A stretch of 64,000 nt of DNA from CBDCYH01 sp965224105 (GCA_965224105.1 CBDCYH010000002.1:2046001-2110000), one strand, 5' to 3'. Shown: positions 17,234-26,854, counted from the stretch's first letter. The notes: generated from the letters alone by a model not told the origin. Made by a program: numbers and translations.

Positions 17234-18175
17234 ATGGCAACCGCTCTGCCAAATGAATTCCTGGAACGGCTTCGAGGAATAGCGCCAGACGATTACGATG
17301 CCGTCGTTGCAGCAATGGCTGAGGATCGGCTGACTGGATTTCGTGTGAACACACTTAAGGCGGATCAAGATAGTGTTGGGGTCACGCTCGAGCGGCAGGG
17401 AATCGAAGCCCGTTCTTTTGTCGGCCTCGAGAACGCTTTCACGGTTGAGCCAGGGGCGAGAAAAAGGCTGCTCGAATCCGACCTGGTTGCAAATGGCTCT
17501 ATTTATGTCCAGAATATCGCCAGCCAGGTGCCGGTCGTCGCGATGGATGTGACACGAGAGGCGCGTGTGCTGGACCTTTGCGCGGCACCCGGCGGAAAGA
17601 CGTCGCAGATTGCCGCACTGATGCATAATGACGGGCATATCGCAGCTGTGGAGATCTCCAGGAAAAGGCACTACAAGCTTAACAACGTTCTAAAACTCCT
17701 GGGCGTTACCAACACGAGAACATTTTGCAGGGATGGAACCACCGTGTGGAAACACAGACCAGGGTATTTTGACAAGATTCTCCTCGACGCGCCCTGCTCA
17801 TCCGATGGTCGATTTCACATATCCGACGAGAAAACATTCAAGTATTGGAGCGTCCGGAAAATCGCCGAGTGCGTTGGCAAACAGAAAGCGCTCATCGAGT
17901 CTGCGGTGCAATGTCTGGTGCCTGGAGGGAGTCTCGTATACTCAACATGTTCGATCGCCCCCGAGGAAAATGAAGGCATTGTCGATTGGTGTGTCAGAAA
18001 GTTTGATGTCCGAGTCGAGCCGGTTCGGCTAAAGGTGAACTTCGGAAATGCACGAGCCGGGCTTACAAACTGGGAAGGCTACGCTTACGACCCACAGGTT
18101 GTCGAGGCGATGCGCCTCCTTCCTGACCGCAGCATGCACGGGTTTTTTGTCTGCCGACTGGTTCGAAATGGATAG
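17234..18175 (+). CDS. RsmB/RsmF-family RNA cytosine-C5 methyltransferase
   Basis: Methylates a cytosine C5 in rRNA or tRNA with SAM. The NOL1/NOP2/Sun core is complete: motif I LDLCAAPGGKTSQIA, motif IV with the first catalytic Cys LLDAPCSSDG, and motif VI with the nucleophile Cys VYSTCSIAPEENEG. An N-terminal RNA-binding helix region contains the FRVNTLK motif. The ATG at 17234 gives 313 residues starting MATALPNEF; an in-frame ATG at 17198 and a TTG at 17162 would lengthen it by 12 or 24 residues that look unconserved. It lacks the C-terminal PUA-like extension of E. coli RsmF, so it is a minimal form. The exact target base cannot be assigned. Confidence 0.92.
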   Translation: MATALPNEFLERLRGIAPDDYDAVVAAMAEDRLTGFRVNTLKADQDSVGVTLERQGIEARSFVGLENAFTVEPGARKRLLESDLVANGSIYVQNIASQVPVVAMDVTREARVLDLCAAPGGKTSQIAALMHNDGHIAAVEISRKRHYKLNNVLKLLGVTNTRTFCRDGTTVWKHRPGYFDKILLDAPCSSDGRFHISDEKTFKYWSVRKIAECVGKQKALIESAVQCLVPGGSLVYSTCSIAPEENEGIVDWCVRKFDVRVEPVRLKVNFGNARAGLTNWEGYAYDPQVVEAMRLLPDRSMHGFFVCRLVRNG

Positions 18176-18264
18176 CATCCGAGGCGCTTGCTACTCAACG
18201 CGATAGCTTGTTAGATTCAAGCATTCCCATTCCCAATCCCATACCTCAATCCTGGACCTGCTGG

Positions 18265-20484
18265 ATGTCTACCTGCTTCACCAAGGGGAAGAAAAAGCTT
18301 GCGACCCGACTAGTGTCTGTCGTGTTGGTCACCTTGACCGTTGTCGCACACAGCGTTCGTGCTCAGTCATTCTCCTGTGAGGACGGAATATACACCGAGG
18401 CGGGACTCCCGAAATTAAACTGCATCGAACTTGTGCCCGTACCCTCACTTCGTGACGTACGAGCGCACGTGCAGCTGCACAAACAATCATCGCCGTTTTC
18501 TGTCGCAGTGACGAGAGAGGGGATACACCGTTACGATCTGGAATTCCGAATCGAAGGCCTGCCAGATCCGTCCACGCTTGGAGGGTTTAACTCGTTTATT
18601 GCGTGGGTGGCGGGTCCTACATTCCACCCAATGCAAAAACTGGGGGTGATCTCCAACGGTGTCACCAAGGTTGGAAAGGTAGACCTCAACAAATACGTCA
18701 TCCTCGTAACCGCGGAACGATCCGCAGATGTAACTGAGAAGGCCGGACCGCTAGTGCTGCGGGGGAGATCACCGAGCAGCATGCTTGAGCCCCACGACAT
18801 TTTTCAGATTGCTCCGATTGCTCTTTTTGATGTGCCAGGAATGGGAATGGATTCAACCTCCGGCCATGATCATTCTCACCAGACGGGTGCTCGTGAGTGG
18901 GACTTGCCGCCGCACGGTCGGCATTTTCCCATGCAGCCCGGAATGAGTGGCCTTGCCCCCGACACCCCGCCGTTGTCGTTCCACGTTGACACCACCGAAA
19001 TTCCCTTCGTCACGCCACGCCGTTTACTTACGGTTGCTCACGGAGACACCGTGCAGCTTACTGCCGGATTTGTCAGGAGGAAGTTGCGTGGCCGAGATAT
19101 TGTCCAGCTTGGTTTCAATGGTCAACAACCCGGACCGATCCTACATGTAAAGGAGGCGTCGACGATTTTTGTTGCATTCAAGAATAAAGTGTTCGCGCCA
19201 ACGACCATACATTGGCACGGGCTGCGACTGGAAAATGAGTTCGACGGCGTGCCCGGGCTTACCCAGGATCCGGTTCTGCCCGGCGAAACATTCTTGTACA
19301 AGATTCGCTTCCCCGATCCTGGTCTCTACTGGTATCATCCGCATCATCGCGAGGATGTTTTGCAGGATATGGGATTGTATGGCAACATGCTGGTTAAACC
19401 CGGTGACCCAGATTATTATTCCCCGGTACATAGGGAAGAGGTTCTGATCCTCGACGACTTCACTATCTCCGACGCCGGACCTGTCCCATTCGGACGCGAT
19501 GCTGTGAACTACGCACTCATGGGGCGCTTCGGAAACGTCATGCTCATTAACGGCGAACCCGACTATGAGTTAACGGTCGACAGTGCCGCTGTCGTAAGGT
19601 TTTTCTTGACGAATGTGTCGAACACGCGCACATTCAACCTCTCTTTCGGCGATCTGCCGTTGAAAGTGATCGCATCGGATGTCTCAAGATTTGAGCGAGA
19701 GGTTTGGGCTGAGTCCGTCGTTATCGCCCCCGCGGAACGCATAATTCTCGAAGTTATGCTGGATTCACCTGGCAAGCACCATCTGGTAAACCATGTGAAC
19801 GGGCTGATTCATCTAACGGGAGAATTTGTGCAGGAGATCGACACACTGGGAGTAATCAACACTACGTCCCGGCCAGCGCATCCTGATTTTGAGCGCTCGC
19901 ACAATACGCTTCGGGAAAATAAAGCCGTCTCCGCGGACATTGATAAATATCGATCCCACTTTGATCGCGCACCAGACAAATCTTTGACCTTGACGTTGCG
20001 TGTAGATTCTTTACCGCCCATTGTCCAGCAAATGATGCGGCTCGATCCTGTCTATTTCAATCCCGTGGAGTGGACCAGCAGTATGCCCATGATGAATTGG
20101 CAGACGACATCTAATCAGGTGAGTTGGATTCTTAGGGACGAAGAATCAGCAAAAGAAAATATGGACATCAATTGGTCATTTAGGGTCGGCGAGGTGACGA
20201 AGATTCGATTGCACAATGACCGTGATGCATTCCATGCCATGCAGCATCCGGTTCATCTGCACGGCCAGCGGTTTCTGGTCGTGGAGCAAGATGGGATAAG
20301 GAATGAAAACATGGTTTGGAAAGACACGGCGATGCTGCCGGTTGGCTCGACCATGGATATTCTTGTGGACAATTCGAATCCTGGGAAATGGATGTTACAT
20401 TGCCACATCGCTGAACATCTGGAGGCGGGCATGATGATGATGTTCCAGGTTGTTGGCACAGATAGACTGAAACAATCTTATTGA
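18265..20484 (+). CDS. Secreted multicopper oxidase
   Basis: Oxidises a reduced substrate or metal ion using four copper atoms and reduces oxygen to water. Copper-ligand blocks are all present: HWHG (about residue 315), YWYHPHH (about 357), HPVHLHG (about 660) and LHCHIAEHLEAGM (about 711), where Cys, His and the axial Met define the type 1 site. A Met/His-rich stretch lies around MPMMNWQ, as in copper-tolerant oxidases. The ATG at 18265 starts the signal peptide (KKKLATRLVSVVLVTLTVVA, cut near RAQS); an upstream TTG at 18208 would add 19 residues rich in Ile/Pro that look non-coding. The N-terminal 230 residues before the first cupredoxin domain are unusually long and include a His-rich patch (GHDHSHQTG). 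Pairs with the amidohydrolase 9 bases downstream. Confidence 0.93.
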   Translation: MSTCFTKGKKKLATRLVSVVLVTLTVVAHSVRAQSFSCEDGIYTEAGLPKLNCIELVPVPSLRDVRAHVQLHKQSSPFSVAVTREGIHRYDLEFRIEGLPDPSTLGGFNSFIAWVAGPTFHPMQKLGVISNGVTKVGKVDLNKYVILVTAERSADVTEKAGPLVLRGRSPSSMLEPHDIFQIAPIALFDVPGMGMDSTSGHDHSHQTGAREWDLPPHGRHFPMQPGMSGLAPDTPPLSFHVDTTEIPFVTPRRLLTVAHGDTVQLTAGFVRRKLRGRDIVQLGFNGQQPGPILHVKEASTIFVAFKNKVFAPTTIHWHGLRLENEFDGVPGLTQDPVLPGETFLYKIRFPDPGLYWYHPHHREDVLQDMGLYGNMLVKPGDPDYYSPVHREEVLILDDFTISDAGPVPFGRDAVNYALMGRFGNVMLINGEPDYELTVDSAAVVRFFLTNVSNTRTFNLSFGDLPLKVIASDVSRFEREVWAESVVIAPAERIILEVMLDSPGKHHLVNHVNGLIHLTGEFVQEIDTLGVINTTSRPAHPDFERSHNTLRENKAVSADIDKYRSHFDRAPDKSLTLTLRVDSLPPIVQQMMRLDPVYFNPVEWTSSMPMMNWQTTSNQVSWILRDEESAKENMDINWSFRVGEVTKIRLHNDRDAFHAMQHPVHLHGQRFLVVEQDGIRNENMVWKDTAMLPVGSTMDILVDNSNPGKWMLHCHIAEHLEAGMMMMFQVVGTDRLKQSY

Positions 20485-20493
20485 GAGGACGCC

Positions 20494-21912
20494 ATGAAGC
20501 ATATCCTGGTGACAATTGTATTGCTGATCGTTGCATTTCCCGTGGTTGGGCAGAGCACGGACTTCGATCCTTCGGTGCAGGAGTTTATTTCCGTTTCGGA
20601 TGACACCTTTGCTCTAAGAGGAGTAGTGGTTATCGATGGGACGGCCAGTCCCGCCGCTGAGAATCAGACGGTTGTTGTCGACGGCGGCCGAATCGCGGCA
20701 GTGGGCCCGGTGGGAGACGTATCCATTCCTGATGGTGCAACAGTTTACGATTTACCTGGACATACGTTGATTCCTGGTATGGTTGGGTTGCACAACCACA
20801 CGTTCTACATGACGTCCAAGCGATCACTTCAACTCAATCGAAGTGCTCCGCGTTTATACCTTGCCTCCGGCGTAACGACCATCAGGACTACTGGCAGCAA
20901 TGCTCCCTACAGCGAGATCAATTTGAACGCAGCGATTGCAGCCGGGAATGAGGCGGGACCCGACATATTCTCGACGGGGCCGTATATGACCGGTGGATCG
21001 GGAATGAGCACGATGACTCGGCTGGATGGTCCGGAAGATGCACGAAGAGTTGTACGCTATTGGGCAGAGGAGGGGGTAACCTGGTTCAAAGCCTACACAC
21101 TCATCAGCAGGGAGGAACTTGGTGCAGCGATTGACGAGGCGCACAAACTTGGAGTAAAAGTGACGGCGCATTTGTGCAGCGTTACGTATCAGGAAGCAGT
21201 TGCGCTGGGGATCGACAATCTCGAACACGGGCTGTTTGCAAATACCGACTATGCCTCGAACAAGGTGCCAGACCAGTGCCCGCCGGGATTCCGGACGGAA
21301 TTTCCTGATTTGGATCTGGATAGCCCCGAGGTCAGGAAGACATTCCAGATGATGATTGATAACGACGTCGCGATGACCTCGACGCTGGCAGTGTATGAAA
21401 TGTATGTTCCTAATCGCCCGCCTCTAGAGGAAAGAGTCCTCGACGCGATGTCACCCGACGTTCGCGAGGAGTACTTAACGACGCGGTCGCAGATTGCTGC
21501 GATGGGTGATCAAGCGCCATTCACCGAGGCGATTTTTCGCAAGGGCCAAGACTACGAGTACGCCTTTTATAAAGCTGGCGGATTACTGGCATCGGGCGTC
21601 GACCCAACGGGTTACGGCGGTGCACTTCCTGGTTTTGGCGATCAGCGGAATTACGAACTGCTCCGGGAGGCAGGCTTTACTGCAGAGGAAACGGTTCAGA
21701 TAATTTCCGCCAACGGTGCGAAGGTGTTGGATATTTTTGATGAGGTCGGGACGATCACTCCCGGCAAGCGTGCAGATCTGGTGTTGATTGACGGAGACAT
21801 CGTTAACATGCCGGCTGAGATTCGTAATGTTGTCACCGTGTTCAAGAACGGGGTTGGGTTTGACTCGGCGAGTCTGATTGAATCGGTATCGGGTGAAGTA
21901 GGTGTCAGGTAG
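20494..21912 (+). CDS. Secreted amidohydrolase-family enzyme
   Basis: Encodes 472 residues with an Sec signal peptide (cut near VVGQS). It has the amidohydrolase layout: a small beta domain (VVIDGTASPAAENQTVVVDG), the metal-binding HxH of strand 1 (GMVGLHNHTF), the lysine region TWFKAYT, metal His residues in VKVTAHLCS and DNLEHGL, and the catalytic Asp in LASGVDPTGYG, with the usual C-terminal TPGKRADLVLIDGDI. Family members include imidazolonepropionase-like and prolidase-like hydrolases; the substrate here is not determined. It is 9 bases after the multicopper oxidase, so the two are exported together. Its last 8 bases overlap the convergent EcsC gene. Confidence 0.92.
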   Translation: MKHILVTIVLLIVAFPVVGQSTDFDPSVQEFISVSDDTFALRGVVVIDGTASPAAENQTVVVDGGRIAAVGPVGDVSIPDGATVYDLPGHTLIPGMVGLHNHTFYMTSKRSLQLNRSAPRLYLASGVTTIRTTGSNAPYSEINLNAAIAAGNEAGPDIFSTGPYMTGGSGMSTMTRLDGPEDARRVVRYWAEEGVTWFKAYTLISREELGAAIDEAHKLGVKVTAHLCSVTYQEAVALGIDNLEHGLFANTDYASNKVPDQCPPGFRTEFPDLDLDSPEVRKTFQMMIDNDVAMTSTLAVYEMYVPNRPPLEERVLDAMSPDVREEYLTTRSQIAAMGDQAPFTEAIFRKGQDYEYAFYKAGGLLASGVDPTGYGGALPGFGDQRNYELLREAGFTAEETVQIISANGAKVLDIFDEVGTITPGKRADLVLIDGDIVNMPAEIRNVVTVFKNGVGFDSASLIESVSGEVGVR

Positions 21913-22771
21913 GATTGGCGCGCTTTAACGCGTAGTGATCGATCAGGAATCTTTTTCTGTACATCAGTTGAGCGCATTCGAGAGTTTTTCCGGAGTAGTA
22001 CAGGTTGAAAGATCCGCCAATGGCAGCCCCGGCGACAGGCATGAGCTGCGCCAGCTTTGCCCGCGTTAGCTGAATGCCAAGTTTTTCAACCGCTTTCTTT
22101 ACAGAGTATGCCAGCGAGGACTGACTCAGCGCTTCGATTCCTTGTTTTTTTGCCAGACCGGCACTAACTCTTTCGACGGGTTTGCTAGCCAGGTTGTTGA
22201 CGAGCTCGCGCTCACCCGATGCAACGTTTAGGACTTGAAGGGCGAACAGTCTCTCGCCTTCGTCCTCGATGTCATATCCGTAGTGCGTCGCATATTCGCC
22301 TGTCGCCTTCAGGTTGATCGCGACGAGTGCTACGATGTCCGGTACTATTCCGGCAGCCCCGGCGTAACCGGTCGCGGCACCACTAGCGGTCGCAAGCGAT
22401 CGATATTTCGGACTAACACCGGTGCACAGTTCGTCGATTTTCTCGAGTGGGTATCGGAATGCATCGCCAGGTTTCTCAATCTCCAGTCCGGCCGTTCGCG
22501 CATCCCGGTAAATTCTCTCCGACCATACCCAGTCGTGAGACATCTCATTGACGAGTTGCAGCATCCCCGCAATTACATGATCAATTGTCCATTCCACTCC
22601 GGGAATCGCTTTGGCCATTTCTGTGAGGCTGTCGAGCTGCCGACCAAAAAAACCGGAAAGATCCTGAGCGAAGCTTTTTGGCGGGTTCAGCCACTCGTGG
22701 ATTTCCTCCCACCGCATCTTGTCGTAGTCGCTAAATCGAGACGTGTCTATGTATGCAGGTAATATGGGCAT
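21905..22771 (-). CDS. EcsC family protein
   Basis: Encodes 288 residues matching the EcsC family (named after the third gene of the B. subtilis ecs operon). Typical blocks are WEEIHEWLNPP near the N-terminus, a Gly/Ala-rich hydrophobic segment (ASGAATGYAGAAGIVPDIVALVA), the YGYDIEDEGERLFALQVL helix and a C-terminal LMPVAGAAIGGSFNLYYSGKT segment. Members are thought to be membrane-associated; biochemical function is unknown. Stands alone, convergent with the amidohydrolase and co-directional with the barrel gene upstream. Confidence 0.88.
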   Translation of the reverse strand: MPILPAYIDTSRFSDYDKMRWEEIHEWLNPPKSFAQDLSGFFGRQLDSLTEMAKAIPGVEWTIDHVIAGMLQLVNEMSHDWVWSERIYRDARTAGLEIEKPGDAFRYPLEKIDELCTGVSPKYRSLATASGAATGYAGAAGIVPDIVALVAINLKATGEYATHYGYDIEDEGERLFALQVLNVASGERELVNNLASKPVERVSAGLAKKQGIEALSQSSLAYSVKKAVEKLGIQLTRAKLAQLMPVAGAAIGGSFNLYYSGKTLECAQLMYRKRFLIDHYALKRANPT

Positions 22772-22813
22772 GAGGAATTATACGGTCGCGTTTCTACGGG
22801 GATGCAGCGGAGG

Positions 22814-24817
22814 CTAATTATTAATTGGCCAGTGGATTCCGAATCGAATGCGCTGCTGCGCAAGTGGATAGGATGGCACGATCATATTGCCGGTGAGGGC
22901 GGTGCCAGACAGGATGTTATCAATCCCCAGGAATAGCGTAGCTCCGCGAACACCACCTTGCGCGTAAAAATCTATTGCCGCAGATCCTTCGGCTTGCCGC
23001 GTGTCTCTGGGATCGGCCAACACCAACAGCCCTGTTGGTGTATGCAGTCTGAGACTAGTCATGTTATTCCAGTATCGGCCGCGGATGAGAACAGTAAGGT
23101 CGAGGTCGCCATTATAGAGCAGGTGCCGTGTACCAACCTCCCCAACCCCAAAGTACTTGGGCCGGGAGGATTCCAGGATTGCGGTAGTTGAATTAGTGCC
23201 CGCAGGCGGCAACGAGAGCGTAGGTGTGAACTTCAGGAAGGGGCCGCTTGCTGATTGACAACGCATACAGACATCAAGCGTCAAATTACCGAACGATATC
23301 GCTTCCGAAGACTGCATCAGCGTGATCGAATCCGGAACGGCAGTCTTTTGCCAGTAACGGTAGTCACTTTCGCGCGACAACCCAGCTTCCAATGCAACAA
23401 AACTGGACTTTGGATACGTCGAAGCCACGATACGTCCGTTGATACTTAATACAGAGCTCGCCTCCACCGTGCTGCTACCGCTAGCAAAAGCGGACAAGCC
23501 GTTCAACTCGAGCAAAGTCGGATCGTTACCAGTCACGGCGGCTGATCCACTTGCATTCAGGTTGGGGAAGAGTGTAGTCAGCTCCAGTCTTGCGTCTGGC
23601 AAAACCTTTCCTGTGTTCCCTGCCAGCCCTACGGAGTAGCGTGCTGCGATTGTTCGTGACGGAAGATTTCCACCGGTCATCACAGACCAGTTGTTTTTAC
23701 TTCGCTCATCAAGCGAACTGTTTCCGCGACCCTCGACGGAGGAACGAACAAAATCTGCCGCTATGTGGGACAACAATTCGCCAGCTGGAAGTCGTGCATT
23801 GAAACTAACCGAGGTACGTTGCCCCACAGTCGTTACAGTATCCCGGATTCCGTTTCGTTCGTACCGGAAAGAGTTCTCCAGGTTTGAGTGGTAAGCAGTA
23901 ATCCATGGCATCAGCACCGATTTGAATCCCAGACGACCAGAAATGTCTGTTCTTTCCTGGCGCCTCTCGTCATTCGAGTTTTCCGTTCGGGCATCGAAGC
24001 GGTCGTATATGCTGTTCGGGTCCGATCCTTTTTGCAAGACACCACCGTGTGTCTGAGCATTTTGCGTGTTGCGTAGAAATTCTAACTGCGACAATACGTT
24101 GGAAGAGCGTAGTTGAAACGCACCATTAAATTGCCTTCCGCGAGACACTTTCGAGCCTGGATATTCACCTGCAGCGCTTAGGCCTCCGTATCCGAAGAAG
24201 ATGCCGTACCGATTGGATCGACCAAACCATTTTGATGATCGTTCTTGTGCGTGGAAGATGGAGACCGTCTGCAATCCCTGGCTCGAGGTAAAATATTGGG
24301 CTTCGGTTACGGGAGTTTCTCTCTCAAGGGAGACTTTCTCGAGGGAGATCGTCGAGGCATTGCGCGGTAGGAATGGAGTCGATCGAAGCGAATCGATGGA
24401 GGAGCGGGGGATGAATTCGTACTGCGGCCGTCCGGTCAACACATCAGAAAAATCAACCTGCTGATGAGTGAGTGCGGGCCCCTGCATGCTCGGCCACGCT
24501 GACAGGTGTGATGGCCATCCGGGCACACTCAGATCGTACAGGAACATTGATCCGGCTCGACCCAGCTCAGACACAAGATCGGGCCCGGGTAGGTGTACCG
24601 CTCGCTTGCCAATAACACGACCATCGTGGATGGGGTTGAATGACGGGAGCCTCAGGAGCGGTTGGGCAGGTTCGGTTATTGTCGTTGCGTTGAGGGAGTC
24701 GCTGCGGACACGGAGCGAATCAGTTCTTTCACCGGCGGCTTGTTCTTGTGCCGATGTGCTTTGTGGAAGCACGCGAGTGCACATTAAAAAGAACGCAACC
24801 GCTGATTTCCAATGCAT
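22814..24817 (-). CDS. Predicted outer-membrane beta-barrel protein
   Basis: Encodes 667 residues with an Sec signal peptide (cut near STSAQE). A roughly 130-residue region (LPGPDLVSELGRAGSMFLYD, then QVDFSDVLTGRPQYEFIP) looks like a degenerate TonB-receptor plug, followed by some 450 residues of alternating amphipathic strands with aromatic belts. The C-terminal strands (QGGVRGATLFLGIDNI and AQQRIRFGIHWPIN) resemble those of TonB-dependent receptors and putative porins. No TonB box is obvious. Its ATG overlaps the stop of the deoxynucleoside kinase gene (TAATG), implying coupled translation. Transported substrate unknown. Confidence 0.75.
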   Translation of the reverse strand: MHWKSAVAFFLMCTRVLPQSTSAQEQAAGERTDSLRVRSDSLNATTITEPAQPLLRLPSFNPIHDGRVIGKRAVHLPGPDLVSELGRAGSMFLYDLSVPGWPSHLSAWPSMQGPALTHQQVDFSDVLTGRPQYEFIPRSSIDSLRSTPFLPRNASTISLEKVSLERETPVTEAQYFTSSQGLQTVSIFHAQERSSKWFGRSNRYGIFFGYGGLSAAGEYPGSKVSRGRQFNGAFQLRSSNVLSQLEFLRNTQNAQTHGGVLQKGSDPNSIYDRFDARTENSNDERRQERTDISGRLGFKSVLMPWITAYHSNLENSFRYERNGIRDTVTTVGQRTSVSFNARLPAGELLSHIAADFVRSSVEGRGNSSLDERSKNNWSVMTGGNLPSRTIAARYSVGLAGNTGKVLPDARLELTTLFPNLNASGSAAVTGNDPTLLELNGLSAFASGSSTVEASSVLSINGRIVASTYPKSSFVALEAGLSRESDYRYWQKTAVPDSITLMQSSEAISFGNLTLDVCMRCQSASGPFLKFTPTLSLPPAGTNSTTAILESSRPKYFGVGEVGTRHLLYNGDLDLTVLIRGRYWNNMTSLRLHTPTGLLVLADPRDTRQAEGSAAIDFYAQGGVRGATLFLGIDNILSGTALTGNMIVPSYPLAQQRIRFGIHWPINN

Positions 24818-25467
24818 TATTCTGGAAACAGACCGAACAACCGGCTTTCGATTAGGCCAAGGATTTCTCGCCGATGCGCATCACTTCCGACAAAATCAAG
24901 GTGATCTGCCTCAACGATAAGCTTCGGACCCGCGGAGTAATCAGATATCCATTCTTCGTAGAGCACGTTCAGTCGCTCGAGGTACTCGATGCGGATGGTG
25001 GATTCGAATTCTCTACCGCGGAGTTGAATATGATTCACCAAGGTTGGCACTGATGCGCGCAGGTAAACCAGGAGGTCGGGGGGGGTGAGGTACGAAGTCA
25101 TGACGGCGAACAAATTCTGATAGTTGTCAAAATCGCGTGTTGACATCAAGCCCATCTCGTTTAGATTCCGGGCAAAGATGCGCGCGTCTTCGTAAATCGA
25201 ACGATCCTGAATCACAGAGTAGGGCGCCTGTTCAATGTCGCGCTGGTGATTGAATCGGCTCGAAAGGAAATAGACCTGGAGATTGAACGACCACCTCTTC
25301 ATGTCCTCGTAGAAATCCTCGAGATACGGATTGTTATCTACGCTTTCATAGAAGGCCTCCCACTTGAAGTAGTCGGAAATGATTTTTGTTAGCGAACTTT
25401 TTCCGGCTCCGATGTTGCCGGCAATGGCGACGTACTTTTTATTGGGATGTTTTTTGGATGTCGCCAT
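24817..25467 (-). CDS. Deoxynucleoside kinase
   Basis: Encodes 216 residues of the dNK/dGK/dAK family, which phosphorylates deoxynucleosides for salvage. P-loop is AIAGNIGAGKSSL, the substrate-binding Glu follows in FYESVDNNPYLEDFYED, the family DRS motif is VIQDRSIYEDARIFA, and the LID arginines are in LRGREFE. Bacteroidota members usually act on deoxyadenosine or deoxyguanosine. It lies 98 bases downstream of pfkA and its stop overlaps the start of the barrel gene. Specific base preference cannot be told from sequence. Confidence 0.92.
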   Translation of the reverse strand: MATSKKHPNKKYVAIAGNIGAGKSSLTKIISDYFKWEAFYESVDNNPYLEDFYEDMKRWSFNLQVYFLSSRFNHQRDIEQAPYSVIQDRSIYEDARIFARNLNEMGLMSTRDFDNYQNLFAVMTSYLTPPDLLVYLRASVPTLVNHIQLRGREFESTIRIEYLERLNVLYEEWISDYSAGPKLIVEADHLDFVGSDAHRREILGLIESRLFGLFPE

Positions 25468-25565
25468 CAGTCGCGAAGGTAAGGCAGAGATTGGCCTTTG
25501 TTTTGGTACCTATCAGGATAGGGAATTTGCTGATGAGTGTCTCGTAGAAGGTTCTGCAAAACGAC

Positions 25566-26681
25566 TTACGCGACCACGTTGCTGTCGGTGTTGCCACGTA
25601 GGCGTGCGTCGAAATCCTTTGCACCGAAGGAAGTGCCCACTCCGATGGCGGCGGCGATAACGGGGTGATCCAATGGGACTGTTCGTGTTTTGTTTGCGAC
25701 TTCTGACAGTTCGATGCTGGACAAGTGGCTCTCCCTGAGCACCACCATTCGTCCGTACACTTTTTCTGCGACCATGCTTGCCGCGTAGTGTCCGAATGCC
25801 GTCGACAGAATTCTGTCGTACGGCGTTGGGCTTCCACCGCGCTGGATGTGACCCAGGACCGAAACTCTAACCTCACTCCGCAACTGGTCCCTCAACTCAT
25901 GCGCCAGCATGTTGCCAATGCCCCCGAGCCTGATCGGGTCGGGCGAGGATTCGATCCGTCGCTTCACCTGCATCTCGCCACCTCTCGGTTTTGCTCCCTC
26001 GGCGATCACAATTATGGTAAAGCGCTGTCCGCCAGACTCTCTGCGGCGGCAGACCTCAACAATCTCCTCAATGTCGTACACCAACTCCGGCAGCACAATT
26101 ACGTCTGCCCCGCCGGCCACTCCCGCGTACAGAGCGATCCATCCGGCATACCTTCCCATCGTTTCCACGATCATCACGCGGCTATGGCTCTGGGCGGTGG
26201 TGTGCAATCGGTCAATGGCCTCCGTGGCAATGGTCACCGCAGAATCGAATCCAAATGTCCGATCCGTACCCATAAGGTCGTTGTCGATGGTTTTCGGGAC
26301 GCCAACAACGTTCAGTCCTTTTTCCTGGAGACCGTGCGAGATCGACATGGTGCCATCGCCGCCTATCGCGACAATTGCATCGAGCCCGAGCTCATTGTAA
26401 TAAGTAACGACGTCGCCGGAGACGTCTGCTCCACTGCTGCCGTAGTAGTTGAAGGGGTTTGCCTTGTTGCTGCATCCCAGGACGGTTCCCCCGAGACTCA
26501 ATATCCCACTTACATCCCGATAGGACAGGCTATGGGCGCGGCGTTCAATTAGTCCTGCGAACCCTTCTTCAAAGCCGATCACCTGTGCGCCATGCTGTCG
26601 GATAAGGCTCTTCGACACCGCGCGGATCACAGCGTTCAGACCCGGACAGTCCCCCCCACCCGTTAATACACCTACTCTCAA
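25566..26681 (-). CDS. pfkA: 6-phosphofructokinase
   Basis: Glycolytic enzyme, 371 residues. Phosphate-donor loop GGGDCPGLNAVI, GGDGT at 107-111, substrate loop PKTIDNDL with Lys130, and the METMGRYAGW-type block (VETMGRYAGWIALYAG) are present. In this family a Gly at the second position after GGD (GGDG) goes with ATP use, while PPi enzymes have Asp (GGDD); Lys in PKTIDND is the residue common in PPi and group III enzymes, versus Gly in E. coli PfkA. The Gly/Lys combination points to a group III-like ATP enzyme, an inference to test. Divergent from the OPT transporter gene; deoxynucleoside kinase follows. Confidence 0.95.
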   Translation of the reverse strand: MRVGVLTGGGDCPGLNAVIRAVSKSLIRQHGAQVIGFEEGFAGLIERRAHSLSYRDVSGILSLGGTVLGCSNKANPFNYYGSSGADVSGDVVTYYNELGLDAIVAIGGDGTMSISHGLQEKGLNVVGVPKTIDNDLMGTDRTFGFDSAVTIATEAIDRLHTTAQSHSRVMIVETMGRYAGWIALYAGVAGGADVIVLPELVYDIEEIVEVCRRRESGGQRFTIIVIAEGAKPRGGEMQVKRRIESSPDPIRLGGIGNMLAHELRDQLRSEVRVSVLGHIQRGGSPTPYDRILSTAFGHYAASMVAEKVYGRMVVLRESHLSSIELSEVANKTRTVPLDHPVIAAAIGVGTSFGAKDFDARLRGNTDSNVVA

Positions 26682-26854
26682 TGGATACCCCCGTTAGATT
26701 TCAAAGCCTGAAAATACACAATGGTATTAATCCGAATGTGGCCCGCATGGCAAGAACCTTCACATCAAATTTGTTTTTAGCGCAGAATACCTGAAATTTG
26801 AGGAGGGCGGTGAAAGTTCGCCGCAGGAAATGGAAAACCACCCATCAGAAGCAA

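Noticed and set aside
18208..18264. TTG-initiated N-terminal extension of the multicopper oxidase
   Set aside because: It encodes Ile/Pro repeats derived from imperfect ATTCCC units and would place a non-signal stretch before the signal peptide; ATG 18265 is better.
22235..22762. A 175-codon plus-strand frame opposite the EcsC gene
   Set aside because: Antisense shadow of a recognisable gene; no start signal or domain pattern.
25725..26552. A 275-codon open frame on the plus strand opposite pfkA
   Set aside because: It lies entirely antisense to a well-conserved pfkA, has no family-like sequence and a His/Arg/Pro-rich composition typical of antisense frames.
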